A stretch of DNA of 64,000 nucleotides from Bacillota bacterium (GTDB taxonomy: Bacteria > Bacillota_I > Bacilli_A > RF39 > UBA660). This document shows, one piece after another, positions 52,078 through 63,300 of this stretch (the stretch's first letter is position 1; each line of letters begins with the position of its first letter). The notes under the pieces were generated by a model. The model saw only the letters and a list, made by a program, of their open reading frames with translations. It did no database searches and had not been told where the DNA came from. The DNA lies in NCBI GenBank assembly GCA_015059245.1, contig SVAU01000003.1, forward strand, positions 1-64,000, written 5' to 3'. Both the position numbers and the translations under genes were made by a program.

Positions 52078-53460
52078 ATGATAACTAAATACTTAAAGAA
52101 AGAATTTAATAATTCAAGTGATTTGATACATAAAAGATTTAATAAAGTTAATGTAATGTATTTAGAGAGTTTATGTAGTAGTAATAAGGTTAATGAATAT
52201 ATATTACAGAATGTTACTATGGGACATAGGTATTTATTCTTAAAAGATATTGTTAGTGGACCTAATGTAATTCATATTAAAGACCATAAACTTATTAAGG
52301 AATATTTACTTAATGGGTTTGCTTGTATATATGATTCAGATGAAATATTAGTATGTGAAGTTAAAGGAGATTTATATAGATCAGTTACTCCACCTACTTC
52401 TGAAACTAGTGTTAATGGACCTAAGGATTCTTTTAATGAAAGTATATTAATGAATTTAGGTTTGATTAAAAGACGAATAAAGTCTGATAAGTTAGTTAAT
52501 GAAGATTTTATGTTAGGTAGAAAGACTTTGACTAAAGTATCTTTACTATATTGTAATGATATTGTTAAGAATGAATTAGTTGATACTGTTAGAGACAGAA
52601 TTAATAAGATAGATATAGATGGTTTAATAGATAGTGAGTTATTAATACAGTATTTAAGTAAAGAAGATGAACATAGTCCACTACCTACTATTATAAAGAC
52701 TGAAAGACCTGATAGAGTTGCAAGGGCATTACTTGAAGGGAAAGTTGTTATCATAGCAGATAATTCTCCCTATGCACTTATTATGCCTGGATTTTTAAGT
52801 GATTTTGTTAATCCTCAAGGAGATTATTATGTTAAAGCTATTAATGTTAATTTCTTAAAAGTATTAAGATTATTATGTTTTATAGTAACAATAATGCTAC
52901 CTGCTTTATATGTAGCTATTATTAGTTATAGTCCTGAAACAATACCTATACAGTTATTACTATCTTTTCAAGCTGGAAGAAGTGGTGTTCCTTTTCCTTC
53001 TTCTTTTGAAGCAATATTTATGATACTTTTATGTGCTATTTTAAGGGAAAGTGATATAAGGTTTCCTTCTAGTTATGGAAGTTCTATTTCTATATTAGGT
53101 GCTTTAATATTAGGTGAAGCAGCTGTTGCTGCTAATGTTGCTAGTCCTATTATGATTATTATTATAGGAATAACTTTTGTTACTGGTTTAATATTTAGTA
53201 GTGGTGAAGTTATTGATGGACTTAGATTCTTTAGATTATTTATTCTTCTATTAGCGATAATGTTTGGATTATATGGATTAGTTATAGGAGGATTCTTGAT
53301 ATTAGTACATTTATGTAGTGTTAATACTTTTGGTAAACCATATTTGTATCCAGTAGCTCCGATGGATAGGACTTATTTATTTAAGACGTTACTGAAAAAT
53401 AGTAAAGATAATAAGAGAAGTAACATACTTAGTGATAATAGAAATAGAGGTAATGTATGA
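52078..53460 (+). CDS. gerA: Spore germination receptor A subunit (GerA family)
   Basis: 460 residues. Inner spore membrane receptor subunit that senses germinants. The soluble N-terminal part (about 1-255) contains the characteristic VKGDLYRSVTPPTSETSVNG-type sequence (normally VxxxxxRxVxEPxxExxxRGP), here with KGDLYRSVTPPTSE and NGPKDSFNES. The second half has about five membrane helices, with RSGVPFPSSFEAIFM and a typical GEAAVAANVASP. GGTGAT precedes the ATG. First gene of gerA-gerC-gerB. Confidence 0.94.
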   Translation: MITKYLKKEFNNSSDLIHKRFNKVNVMYLESLCSSNKVNEYILQNVTMGHRYLFLKDIVSGPNVIHIKDHKLIKEYLLNGFACIYDSDEILVCEVKGDLYRSVTPPTSETSVNGPKDSFNESILMNLGLIKRRIKSDKLVNEDFMLGRKTLTKVSLLYCNDIVKNELVDTVRDRINKIDIDGLIDSELLIQYLSKEDEHSPLPTIIKTERPDRVARALLEGKVVIIADNSPYALIMPGFLSDFVNPQGDYYVKAINVNFLKVLRLLCFIVTIMLPALYVAIISYSPETIPIQLLLSFQAGRSGVPFPSSFEAIFMILLCAILRESDIRFPSSYGSSISILGALILGEAAVAANVASPIMIIIIGITFVTGLIFSSGEVIDGLRFFRLFILLLAIMFGLYGLVIGGFLILVHLCSVNTFGKPYLYPVAPMDRTYLFKTLLKNSKDNKRSNILSDNRNRGNV

Positions 53461-54482
53461 AAAGAATTATTTTATTACTAGGAGTAATTCTATTACTTAG
53501 TGGTTGTTATGATTATAGAGAATTAAATGATATGAGTGTTGTTACTGGTATAGGTATAGATTATAAAGATAATAAATATATAGTTAGTTTAGAAGTAACT
53601 AAATCTATTAAAGATGGTAGTTCTAATGAGATAGAAACAGTTTTATATACTGGAGAAGATAGAAATATTTCTAATGCATTTTTAAATGCTAAGAATAGTA
53701 GTGATAAGTATGTATATATGGAACATGTTAATGTGTTATTAGTTAGTGAGGATTTATGTAAAAATGGTATTAGTAAAGTATTAGATTATATAGTTAGAGA
53801 TACTAGTATTAATAGTAATTATTATATGGTTATGGTTGATGATCCTAGTAAAGTATTAAATAAAAAGTTAGAGAATGAAAGTATGTCTAATGTTATTACT
53901 AATACTATTAATTATTATTTAGATGATACTAAGTTTGATGATTTAGATATACTTGTAAGTTATATGATTAATGAGAGAGATGATATTGCTATACCTAGTA
54001 TTTCTTTAGATGAAGATAAAGTTATATTTAATGAAATTGCTTATTTTAATAAGGATAAGTTAGTTGGAAAGATTAATAGTAATTTATATACTCTATTACG
54101 TTTAAATAGTAATAATATTAATTTTAGTAAAAATGGTAATACTATTAGTGTTTATAATACTAAGGTTAAATATGAAGTAAAAGAAGATGAAGTAATTATT
54201 AAAGTATGTGGTGAAGGATTAGTCAAAGTTATAAGTACAAAGATAGATTTAGAAGATAGTGATAGTTATAGTTATTTAAGTAGGATTATAAGTAAAGATA
54301 TGGAGTTAGATATAGATTCTTATATAGAAGAAACTTTAAGTAATGGTTCTGATATATTAGGTTTACAAGATAAGTATTATAAGAAGTATAAAAAGAATAT
54401 GGAAGACATTAAGTATGTAGTAGATGTAGATATAAAGATAAATAAGAATGGAACTATATATGGGGTGTTATATGATAAATAG
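53457..54482 (+). CDS. gerC: Spore germination lipoprotein (GerC family)
   Basis: 341 residues. Lipobox LLLSGC with Cys17. Typical GerC opening CYDYRELNDMSVVTGIGIDY, then SLEVTKSI, and later domains with alternating beta and helix (EHVNVLLVSEDL, DIDSYIEETL). Its ATG overlaps the gerA stop (ATGA), with AGAGG upstream. Tethered to the outer face of the inner spore membrane in the family model. Confidence 0.93.
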   Translation: MKRIILLLGVILLLSGCYDYRELNDMSVVTGIGIDYKDNKYIVSLEVTKSIKDGSSNEIETVLYTGEDRNISNAFLNAKNSSDKYVYMEHVNVLLVSEDLCKNGISKVLDYIVRDTSINSNYYMVMVDDPSKVLNKKLENESMSNVITNTINYYLDDTKFDDLDILVSYMINERDDIAIPSISLDEDKVIFNEIAYFNKDKLVGKINSNLYTLLRLNSNNINFSKNGNTISVYNTKVKYEVKEDEVIIKVCGEGLVKVISTKIDLEDSDSYSYLSRIISKDMELDIDSYIEETLSNGSDILGLQDKYYKKYKKNMEDIKYVVDVDIKINKNGTIYGVLYDK

Positions 54483-55425
54483 AAGACAGTATAATATATT
54501 AAGTTTTTATTTAACTAGGACTCTTTTTTTAGGTGGTGGTTTTACTTTACTTATTAAGTTATCTTTAAATGACTTTTTGATTACTTCTATACTTGGAATG
54601 TTACTTGGTTATTTTTTACTATATTTATTTTTTAAGAAAGGAAATGTATGTAAGTGTGTATCTTCTATTATAGCTATTGCTACTTTAGTAATGGGTACTT
54701 TAGCTAATTGTGTATTAACTAGTAATTACTTATTACTTAATACTCCTACTCTACTTATTATTTCTTTGTTTTTTGTTTCATTACTATATGCGTCTAAGAA
54801 AGAGTTTAAGGTTATAGGAAGAGTGTCTGAAATATTTATTTATATTTCTATTATAGAAATAGTAATTGCATTATTTAGTTTACTGAGTTTGGTTAATGTA
54901 GATAGAATGTTTCCATTATTTAATAATGATACTTTTAATATTATTAAAGGAATTATGGTATTTGCTGGAGCTTCGGTATTACCTAATATATTACTTATTA
55001 ATTATAAAGATAAGTTAGAATTTAGAGATATACATTTAGGTTATATTGTAGGTTGTATACTTATGATAATAGTATTATTTTTTATTATATGTATTTATGG
55101 TAGTGAGTTTGCTAGTATGGTAAGATTTCCTGAATTTTTAATACTTAAGAAAATAGATTTTATGGGATATTTAAGTAATATAGAGAATATTTTAGTTACT
55201 GAATGGATATTTAATATACTTATATCTTCTTGGGTATGTATTAAGGTATTGAAAGATAATATGAATAATAAATTATTTTATTTAATTATTATATTATTGG
55301 TAATTGTACAAGAAATGTTTTTTAGTAGAAATTATGTTTTTATTTTATATTTTAAACAGTATTTTTATTATATTGCATTTATGTTAGTATTATTAAGTTT
55401 GGTAATAAAAAAAAGAAAGATTTAA
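54472..55425 (+). CDS. gerB: Spore germination permease-like B subunit (GerB family)
   Basis: 317 residues with about ten hydrophobic segments, an APC-type transporter fold. Opening INRRQYNILSFYLTRTLFLG follows the family (normally QxxxLxxxxxxG). The start is the ATG at 54472, four bases after GGGGTG; the longer frame from 54448 lies inside gerC. It overlaps gerC by 11 bases. The order A-C-B differs from gerAA-AB-AC of Bacillus subtilis. Shorter than the usual 360 or so residues. Confidence 0.88.
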   Translation: MINRRQYNILSFYLTRTLFLGGGFTLLIKLSLNDFLITSILGMLLGYFLLYLFFKKGNVCKCVSSIIAIATLVMGTLANCVLTSNYLLLNTPTLLIISLFFVSLLYASKKEFKVIGRVSEIFIYISIIEIVIALFSLLSLVNVDRMFPLFNNDTFNIIKGIMVFAGASVLPNILLINYKDKLEFRDIHLGYIVGCILMIIVLFFIICIYGSEFASMVRFPEFLILKKIDFMGYLSNIENILVTEWIFNILISSWVCIKVLKDNMNNKLFYLIIILLVIVQEMFFSRNYVFILYFKQYFYYIAFMLVLLSLVIKKRKI

Positions 55426-55437
55426 TCTTTCTTTTTA
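55409..55437. terminator. Bidirectional terminator of the ger operon
   Basis: AAAAAGAAAGAT-tta-ATCTTTCTTTTT at convergent gene ends. It overlaps the last codons of gerB and of the 55435 gene. Confidence 0.8.
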
Positions 55438-56781
55438 TTTGAATTCTTTTGTATCATTTGTTTTTCCAATAGTATTATTTACTTTTGTTTCAAATGATGT
55501 TTTACTTGTGTCAAAGAAATTTATTTCATATCCATAAGTATTTTTTAGTTTTAGTTCATTTAAACCTGTTAATGTTTTTTGTTGAAGAGTTTTAAAGTCT
55601 GTGTAGTCTTTATCGTATGCTCCTTTAATATTTAGGATTACTTTATATTCATTTTCATTAATAAACTTTGTAATGAAATCTTCTGTAGATAACCCCATGT
55701 ATTTAGATAGGTTTATACTAGAACTAATTTCATATCTATTTTTTGGATCATTTATTTTACTATAGTTATCATAGTAATCTTCACAATCTGCACAGTCTCC
55801 AGCAAAGATACATTTATCTTTTGGATATAAGTATGTTATTACTGATGTTGCTCCAGTTGATTGTTTTACTTTATTAGATATTAAAGTTTTTATTTCTTTT
55901 AGATAAACTTGTTCTAAGAAGTCATCAATAATTGTATATTGTACTTTTGATTCGTTATAAGGTATTGTTCTTATATTGATTGGTGTATCTATAACTGAAG
56001 TTTTGCATGTTAATGTTGTCATTATTTCATTTTTTTCAGTTTTGTGATATGACTTGTTTTGGAAGTCACAATTAAATTCTACATTATATCTTGCTTTTAA
56101 TGTTTTTGTAACATATTCTTCATATGTTTCTGCTACTACTTCATTTTGTTGATAGAAAATATATTGATTAAATTCTGTTGGCCATTTTTTGTATGCTAAG
56201 TATGGTACTCCAAATATTAAGGCAAATACAATTAAGTAACCTATTGTTTGTAAAGCTTTTATATTTTTTATATTCGTAAGTAGACTAGTAACAATATTTG
56301 ATATCATTAAGCCTATTATACCTGTTAATGCACAAGCTGCTGTATAGTATGTCCATAAGTCCATTTGTTCTTCATACAGCATTGATACAACAAAACATAC
56401 AACTGCTGATACCATTCCTCCAATTACAACTGATGTTGGGAATTCGCTTTTTTTCTTATCCAGGATAGCAAATATTATAGAACCTAATATTATATATATT
56501 GGTACTCCTGCACTAATTAGTGTATTTTTATTTACTGTGAAGTAAAATAAAGCAAATATTACGATAGCATTGATAATGATCATCGGAATTACTTTTTTAG
56601 TAAGACCACCTTCTTCTTTGGGTTGTACTGGTTGTGGGTCTATATTTGGTTGTTCTGGTTGTTCGTTATTTACTTGATTCATTTGTGGCATTCCTAGTTC
56701 AGTTTGAAACGCTACAGTTGGTAGTTGATTACTCATGTTAGGTAAATTGCTTTCTAAATTATTGTTTTCATTGTTTGGCAT
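55435..56781 (-). CDS. Multi-pass membrane protein with Asn/Gln/Pro-rich N-terminus
   Basis: 448 residues. Residues 1-58 are Asn/Gln/Pro/Met-rich and probably disordered. Five or six hydrophobic segments lie between about 64 and 215; the remaining 230 residues form an outer domain with four to five Cys (FAGDCADCEDYYDN is notable for its Cys and acidic residues, a possible metal site). Not recognised. GGGTGAT precedes the ATG. Confidence 0.7.
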   Translation of the reverse strand: MPNNENNNLESNLPNMSNQLPTVAFQTELGMPQMNQVNNEQPEQPNIDPQPVQPKEEGGLTKKVIPMIIINAIVIFALFYFTVNKNTLISAGVPIYIILGSIIFAILDKKKSEFPTSVVIGGMVSAVVCFVVSMLYEEQMDLWTYYTAACALTGIIGLMISNIVTSLLTNIKNIKALQTIGYLIVFALIFGVPYLAYKKWPTEFNQYIFYQQNEVVAETYEEYVTKTLKARYNVEFNCDFQNKSYHKTEKNEIMTTLTCKTSVIDTPINIRTIPYNESKVQYTIIDDFLEQVYLKEIKTLISNKVKQSTGATSVITYLYPKDKCIFAGDCADCEDYYDNYSKINDPKNRYEISSSINLSKYMGLSTEDFITKFINENEYKVILNIKGAYDKDYTDFKTLQQKTLTGLNELKLKNTYGYEINFFDTSKTSFETKVNNTIGKTNDTKEFK

Positions 56782-56804
56782 TTAAATCACCCTATTCTTC
56801 TTAT

Positions 56805-56813
56805 ATTATAACA
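56805..56813 (-). promoter_or_regulatory. Extended -10 promoter of the 55435-56781 gene
   Basis: TGTTATAAT on the minus strand, 23 bases before the ATG. Confidence 0.5.
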
Positions 56814-56848
56814 TAAAAAAGAGAAAGATAAATATTCTTTCTCTTTTA
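56814..56848 (-). terminator. Terminator of the giant protein/DUF4358 operon
   Basis: AAAAGAGAAAGA / TCTTTCTCTTTT stem with a 7-base loop and a following T run on the minus strand. It overlaps the stop of the 56846 gene and abuts the next promoter. Confidence 0.8.
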
Positions 56849-57349
56849 TTCATTAATTATGTTTTCAATCTCTTTGGCGTTTGCACCAACTATAAGATAT
56901 ACATAGTTTTTGTCCGCTTTTAGAATTGAATTTTTATATAACTCTACTTCATCTTTATTTTCACTATATCTAGTTATTGAGTCGATTTGACTTACTAATG
57001 AATCATAGTAATATTGGTAGTTTTCAGTATTTATTAAGATAATGATTGTTTCTTTAAATTGGTTTTCTTCTTTATCTTCTAAATGACTCATTAATGCTAG
57101 AGATTCTGGTATATCATTTTTTATGATACCAAATCTATTTAATAGATCTATTTGATCCATTTCTCTTAGATTTAAATCTTCGTATTCTCCTATTAATATA
57201 GAATGTAGTTTTTCTATATTATAAGTTTTAGATGTATCTGTATTTAATGATAATATAAGGAATACTAAAATTATTGTTAGGAGACTTGCTATTGCAGCAA
57301 GTACTCCTACTAATTTTTTTCCTTTTTTAGTTAGCTTTAATTTTTTCAT
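56846..57349 (-). CDS. DUF4358-like membrane-anchored protein
   Basis: 167 residues. A basic N-terminus, one membrane helix (about 13-34), then a domain that follows the DUF4358 pattern (FGIIKNDIPESLALMSHL, a helix YYDSLVSQIDSITRYSE, and a final KNYVYLIVGANAKEIEN). Most relatives are lipoproteins; this one has a plain anchor. Its first 23 bases overlap the end of the giant surface protein gene and its ribosome site AGAGGCGC is inside that gene, so the two are translationally coupled. Confidence 0.75.
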   Translation of the reverse strand: MKKLKLTKKGKKLVGVLAAIASLLTIILVFLILSLNTDTSKTYNIEKLHSILIGEYEDLNLREMDQIDLLNRFGIIKNDIPESLALMSHLEDKEENQFKETIIILINTENYQYYYDSLVSQIDSITRYSENKDEVELYKNSILKADKNYVYLIVGANAKEIENIINE

Positions 57350-60300
57350 TTTTATGCGCCTCTTTAGTATTAATGTTTTTAATAAATAATGCTAAGTTTA
57401 TTATTACTAATCCGATTATTATCATGATTATTGTTAATCTTGTTTTTTCGAAGAAAGTATTTCTTTCTTGACCTTGGAAGTAATTATATAAGAATGCATT
57501 TCTATTAATCTTATTACTTGTTGATTCTACTATAGTGTTATTAGAGTTAAGTATATCGTTTGTACTATATACTTCATATTCTCCTGTAGTATTGTTATAT
57601 ATTTGAACATATTCATCAGTTAACTTAGTTGATTCAATTACTGTACCTGTATTATCTACTGGTTCGCCTTCATATTCATTGTTATTTGGTTTTGAAGGAG
57701 AAGTAAGTTTATCAGATAATTTATCTTTTACTTCTTTGTCAGTTACGTTTGTAACAGTTTCTTTTAACTTATTACTTTCGCTGAATGTATTATTTGAAGA
57801 TGATAATACGTATTCACCTGACATTGAGTTACCAATAAATTTGAATAAAGATACTTTTTCTTTTGTACCATATGAGAATAATTCTTCTCCAGTATAGTAA
57901 TCGAATGCTACTGTGTAACCATTTTTGTATCTTACCATGATGATTGCATCTTTACTATTAACATCTTGATCTACTTCTTCAATATTATTATTACTGAAGT
58001 AATTTGGTATTTTTATTCCAGCTTTTATTGAGATTAAGTGACCATCAATTAGTGATACTTGATATTCTTCTGTATTGTATGTATTGAATACATTCATATC
58101 TTGTTTAGATGAATCGTTAGCATCGAAGATATATATTTTTTCTCCTCTTACATGGATTTGAACATTTCTAACTACTTCATTTCCTTCTAAGTCAGTTATT
58201 ATGCTGTAATTATAGAATGTTTTAACTACTCTATTTTGAACATTGTATTCTGCTAGAGGAATTGGACTTGCATATATTCCTTTATGAGTTATTACTTCAT
58301 ATGTTTCTTTTGTTTCTATGTCATATACTTTGTTGTTATCCAGTAGTACTAAATTGTTATATATGTTATAAGCATTATCTACTACTTTTTTATCATTGTT
58401 ATATAACTTATTATTTTCTATATGATAGTATTCATTATTATTTATTTGGATTGTTTTTGCTAAGTCTTCTTTAGTAATTGTAATTGTTTCTTCTTGAGAA
58501 GAACCTTTGATAGTTAGTATTAAGTCATTTTTATAATCATAACTTAATGTAAATGTTCTATCAGTTAGTTTTTGTATTGGTGATTGGTAATCACCGTTTT
58601 TGTATTTGAATGATACATCTGCATATGTTTTATCAAATTCAATGTTTACTGTATTTGTACCAGATGGATAAACTTTGTAAATATCTTTAATTGCTTTATT
58701 AAGCATTATGATATTACTTCCTAACATATCTTTACTAATAGTTGATGATGTTTGATTTGAAACAGAGAATCTATTAGACATATATGTTCTATTTGTTAAT
58801 GATGGATTTGGTAATGGTGTTAACCTACTTACTTCATTAGCATCATATTCTGCTGGTAATTTTTCTTGATATTTTTGAATAATATAATTTCCGTCTTCAC
58901 CTTTTACATTTGTTTCTAGAAGTGTTGGATAATGTGCTCCTTCTTTATAGAATGATCCACTATTTATATTTCTAAAATCAAATAAGTATTGAAGGTTGTT
59001 AACGTTCCAGTTAGTAGTATTGTAATTATTCTTAATCAATGATTCTGATATAACAGTGTCATAAACTGCTAAGTATTCATATATACCTAGGTATCTAGCA
59101 TTAGTTCCTCCTGTGTCATAGTTACTAGGAGAAATTCTTATTTTTGCTGTATCATGCATTGTAATAGCTGCACAGTCACTTTTTGTATATCTTAGAACAC
59201 CATTAATATAGACTTTTGTTGTATATTTTGTATTATTTGTATTCTTTTGATATGTAGCAGTTACTTCTGTAGAAGCTTTTAATGGAATGTATAATCCTGT
59301 TGAATAATTTGATCCATTAATTCTAATGTATAGAAGTCTTGCTGATGAAGAACTATGTACAAATAATCCGAATCCATTACTATTTTTAGAAGGATCGTTA
59401 GCTAAATATATAAATTGATATGTCTTCATTGTATTTGAAATTGGTGTTATTCTTGCACTTACTGTGAAGTTATCTTTTGGAGGTAGTAAACTTGCGTTTT
59501 CGATTGTTACTGTATCGTTTTTACCATCCATAATCATACCTTCATGAGGTAAGCTTGTAATTGAAGCGACAGCATTACCTGTTGCTAATCCCTTAGACGT
59601 TGTTACTGTTGCATCTATTCTATTGTTGATTTTTGTGAAATCGTAGTTATTGTAAGGGAAGTTCAATTTAGTTGAATATGCATAATCATATGATGTTCCT
59701 GTACTATTTTGATATCTTGTCCATGTAGATTTTGTAATTAAATCTTGATAATCTAGTAAATCATCTGCGTTAACATCATGATTACCATATGTTGTTTCAT
59801 ATAAGTAATATCCATCTATTTGTGTCATATCATAGAACATTACTCTGATATAAACATCTCTTAGTATATGGAATGTTACTTGGTTTTGTCTATTAAAGTT
59901 ATATGCTCTTGGATAATGGTTGTTTGATGCAGAAGTCATATCTTTTATGAATGTTCCATCTACATCATATACTTTTACTCTTAACCAGTCGTAACCACTC
60001 TTAACATCTACACCGATTGTATATGTTTTTCCTGCTTCTAGTTTAATGTAGTCTTTTCCATATCCAGCATTTGGATAACTTCTATTGTATATTTCTTCTC
60101 CAACATTACCTAAGTAATGACCATTTACTAATGAAATATTACTTAACATATTTGTTCCTAGTACTGGTTTAGAACCATATGTCTTAGCTTTTACACGATT
60201 TATTGTTGAGTCTTCATAGAAACCTATTCTATCTAGAGGAAGTACTTCTGAATTAAATTCATCTCCAGTTGCTAATCCAGCTGTTGTTCCATCTTCTGAT

Positions 60301-63300
60301 GTTATGCTTCCTTCAAAGTATAAACTATATATTGTATTTGGATAGTATAGTGAGTAGAATAATCCACCGAATAATCCACCAGCATATTGTTTACTATATA
60401 CTGTCATGTCTGTTCCATAAGATTCTCTTACGTAACCATGAGACATTTCTGTGTTACCTAATCTACCAATTAGTCCACCTGCGTAGCTTTCTGTTGCTTC
60501 TACACTAGTTCTAGTTACGTGGCTTCTTAGCAGCCAGTTACTCTTGTGGTTTCCTATTAGTCCACCAACATTTATTGTTCCTTTGATTGTACAATCTTGA
60601 ACATATGATGAGTGAGTTTCACCACCACTTTGACGACCGATTAATCCACCAACGTCTTGTGTACCTGTAAGTGTTGTTCCAGTTACACCATTTGCTCTAA
60701 AGTAGTAACTATCTCTATATCCACTTATACCACCTAATCCGTAGGCATTAGGAGCTGTCATATATAGATCTGAATCTATAACGTATGAGTTGAATAGGTC
60801 TCTTGTGTAACCACCGATTCCTCCTACTCTATAACCGTTGTTATGATCAGATTTTATTGTTACGTTGTATACTTCTAAGTCTCTACTATATCTACTTAAT
60901 TGATATCCGAAGATTCCTCCAACATATCTTTCACCTTCGATAGTAGTATTTTTAACTGTACAATATCTTCCACAGTCACCATAACCAGCAATACCACCTA
61001 TGTATGTTGCTGATGTAGATGATGCTGTTATTTTTGAATTTATAACTGAGATGTTATTAATCTTATAATCTGCTACTGAGTTTGATGTTCTCATAACTCC
61101 AAATAGTCCAGCAAGTCTATGTGTTGTACCTGTTACTATGATGTCATCTCCATGAATATTTGTATATTCACGTCCTTCACCATTTTCGGCATAAGCAATG
61201 AATCCACTGGCATTTTCATAAGCAACTATATCAATATTTTTAATATCTATGTTAGATACTTTTTGTGCGTAGTTTACTCCGATTGGAGCTACGTAATATT
61301 TCTTCTTAGCATCAATCTTGATGTCTTTGAATTCCATGTCACTCATATCACCATAGTTATATCTAATAATATTGATGTAACTATTTCCACCTGTAGATGT
61401 ATCTGTAATTGTTATATTATTGAAATTGATATTACTAATTCCGTTTACAACTTTTTCTAGTATACATATACCTGTTTTATTACTTTTATTTTCTAAATTA
61501 AAGTTATGGATTTGATATTTTGTTTTTTCTCCATCTACTATTTTGTCTTTACCAATTAATCTATTTAATGTTATGTTTGTTTGATTTGTTGCTTGTGATA
61601 AATCGATATCAGTTTCTAGATAATAGTTTTCTGGATAATTACTATCAATTGCATTCCAATCTTCTAATGATTTGATTGATTTAAAGAATTGAATTTCAAT
61701 GATATTTTGTTTATCTTGAATTTCTTTTTGATTATTTGTTGTTAATTCAACACCACTAAGTTTGTAGTAGTCGTAGTATTTAATTGGTTCGAATTTAGCA
61801 ACTACTGTGTCTGTACCATTTTGTTGAGTACTAATCATCTTAGCCCCTTCAATAACAAGGTTTGTTACTTCGCTACCTTCTGGTATTTTTTCGAATGTTA
61901 ATGTAACAATAGCTGCAGATTTTTCTTCTCCTGCTTCATTACGACCATAGTCAACTTCTACTTTTGTTATATTTAATGGTTCTGTTGGTACTCTAACATC
62001 AATTTGATTTGGTATTAACTCTTCAGTATCTTGTTGATATAGTTTTGGTAAAATGCCTTCGCTTGATTTTGAGTAGTCGAATGCTTTGCCTAATTCTATA
62101 ACATCAATATATGTAGTATCTACACTTAATTGTTCTCTTGTTAATGTTGATCCACCATATGCTTCAGATGACTCAACACCATTAATCAATGTATCTTCTA
62201 ATGTGAAGTTTGTATCACCAAGTTCAATATTTGGGATTAATTTATCTCCATTTTTAGGAGTATAAATATTACCTAATGATAAGTTCTTTGTATATCCTGA
62301 CGCTGCTGTTGTAGAGAATCCTACTAGACCTCCAACATATCCTAAGTCACCAGATACATTTACTGTAGTATAACTTGTTTCTACTGTACCTGTACATACA
62401 CCAACTAGTCCACCAGTGTATATGTTGTTACTTACTATTTTACCTGTTGAGTATGTATTAGCTATGATTGTGTCTCCACCAGTTCCGTCATATGCGTGAC
62501 CGATAAGTCCACCTACACCTTCAACACCAACTGATTTATCAACTTTAATATCTACATTTCTTGCAAAGTTGTTAATTACGTTACCACCGGCTGTTTTTCC
62601 GATTAGTCCACCTATTGCAACTCCTGATGTTTGAGAATCACTTATAATTTTAATATTAGATGCTGAGCAGTTTTGATATTTACTTGCTGCTGAGTATCCT
62701 ACGAATCCTCCAACATATAATGTTGATTGTTTTGATGTTTCTGGAATAGTTATTGTTATATCTTTTACATGTACATTATTGAATACTGCGTAAGCTGTAC
62801 TTTCACCTATTACTCCACTATAAGGGGTATCAGTTGTTTTTTCTATGTTTTCGAATGTTAAGTTTCTCATAATACCGTTAAACTTATCGAATATTCCGCG
62901 TTTACCACTAGTAGTTATCTTAGCGTCTCTAATAGTAAATCCATTTCCTTCTAGTGTTCCACTATAGTTTGCGATATAGAATGATGTATTATTGTAGAAT
63001 GATAAATCATTCATTAAAGCATAGTTTTGATTATTATGATCGTTTATTGTTTTCCAGTCTGCTATTGTACGAATTTCTTTAAAGAATTCTACATTGGCAT
63101 ATTTTTCACCATTTGCATATTCTCTTGTTGATTCGTATCCACTACTTGTTGATGTAATGCTTAAGATTGTATATTTTGAGTAGTAGTTTACTGGGTTTAA
63201 TAATTTAGCTCTTAAAATTGTATTTCCATCTTCGTATTCTTGGAATACTATATTACAATCTAAGTCTGAAATAGATATGTCAGTTATTTTAGCTCCTTCT

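Noticed and set aside
59700..59800. Dockerin-like calcium loop in the giant protein
   Set aside because: A single DVNADDLLDYQDL segment resembles one dockerin repeat, but the second repeat is absent and no cellulosome context exists.
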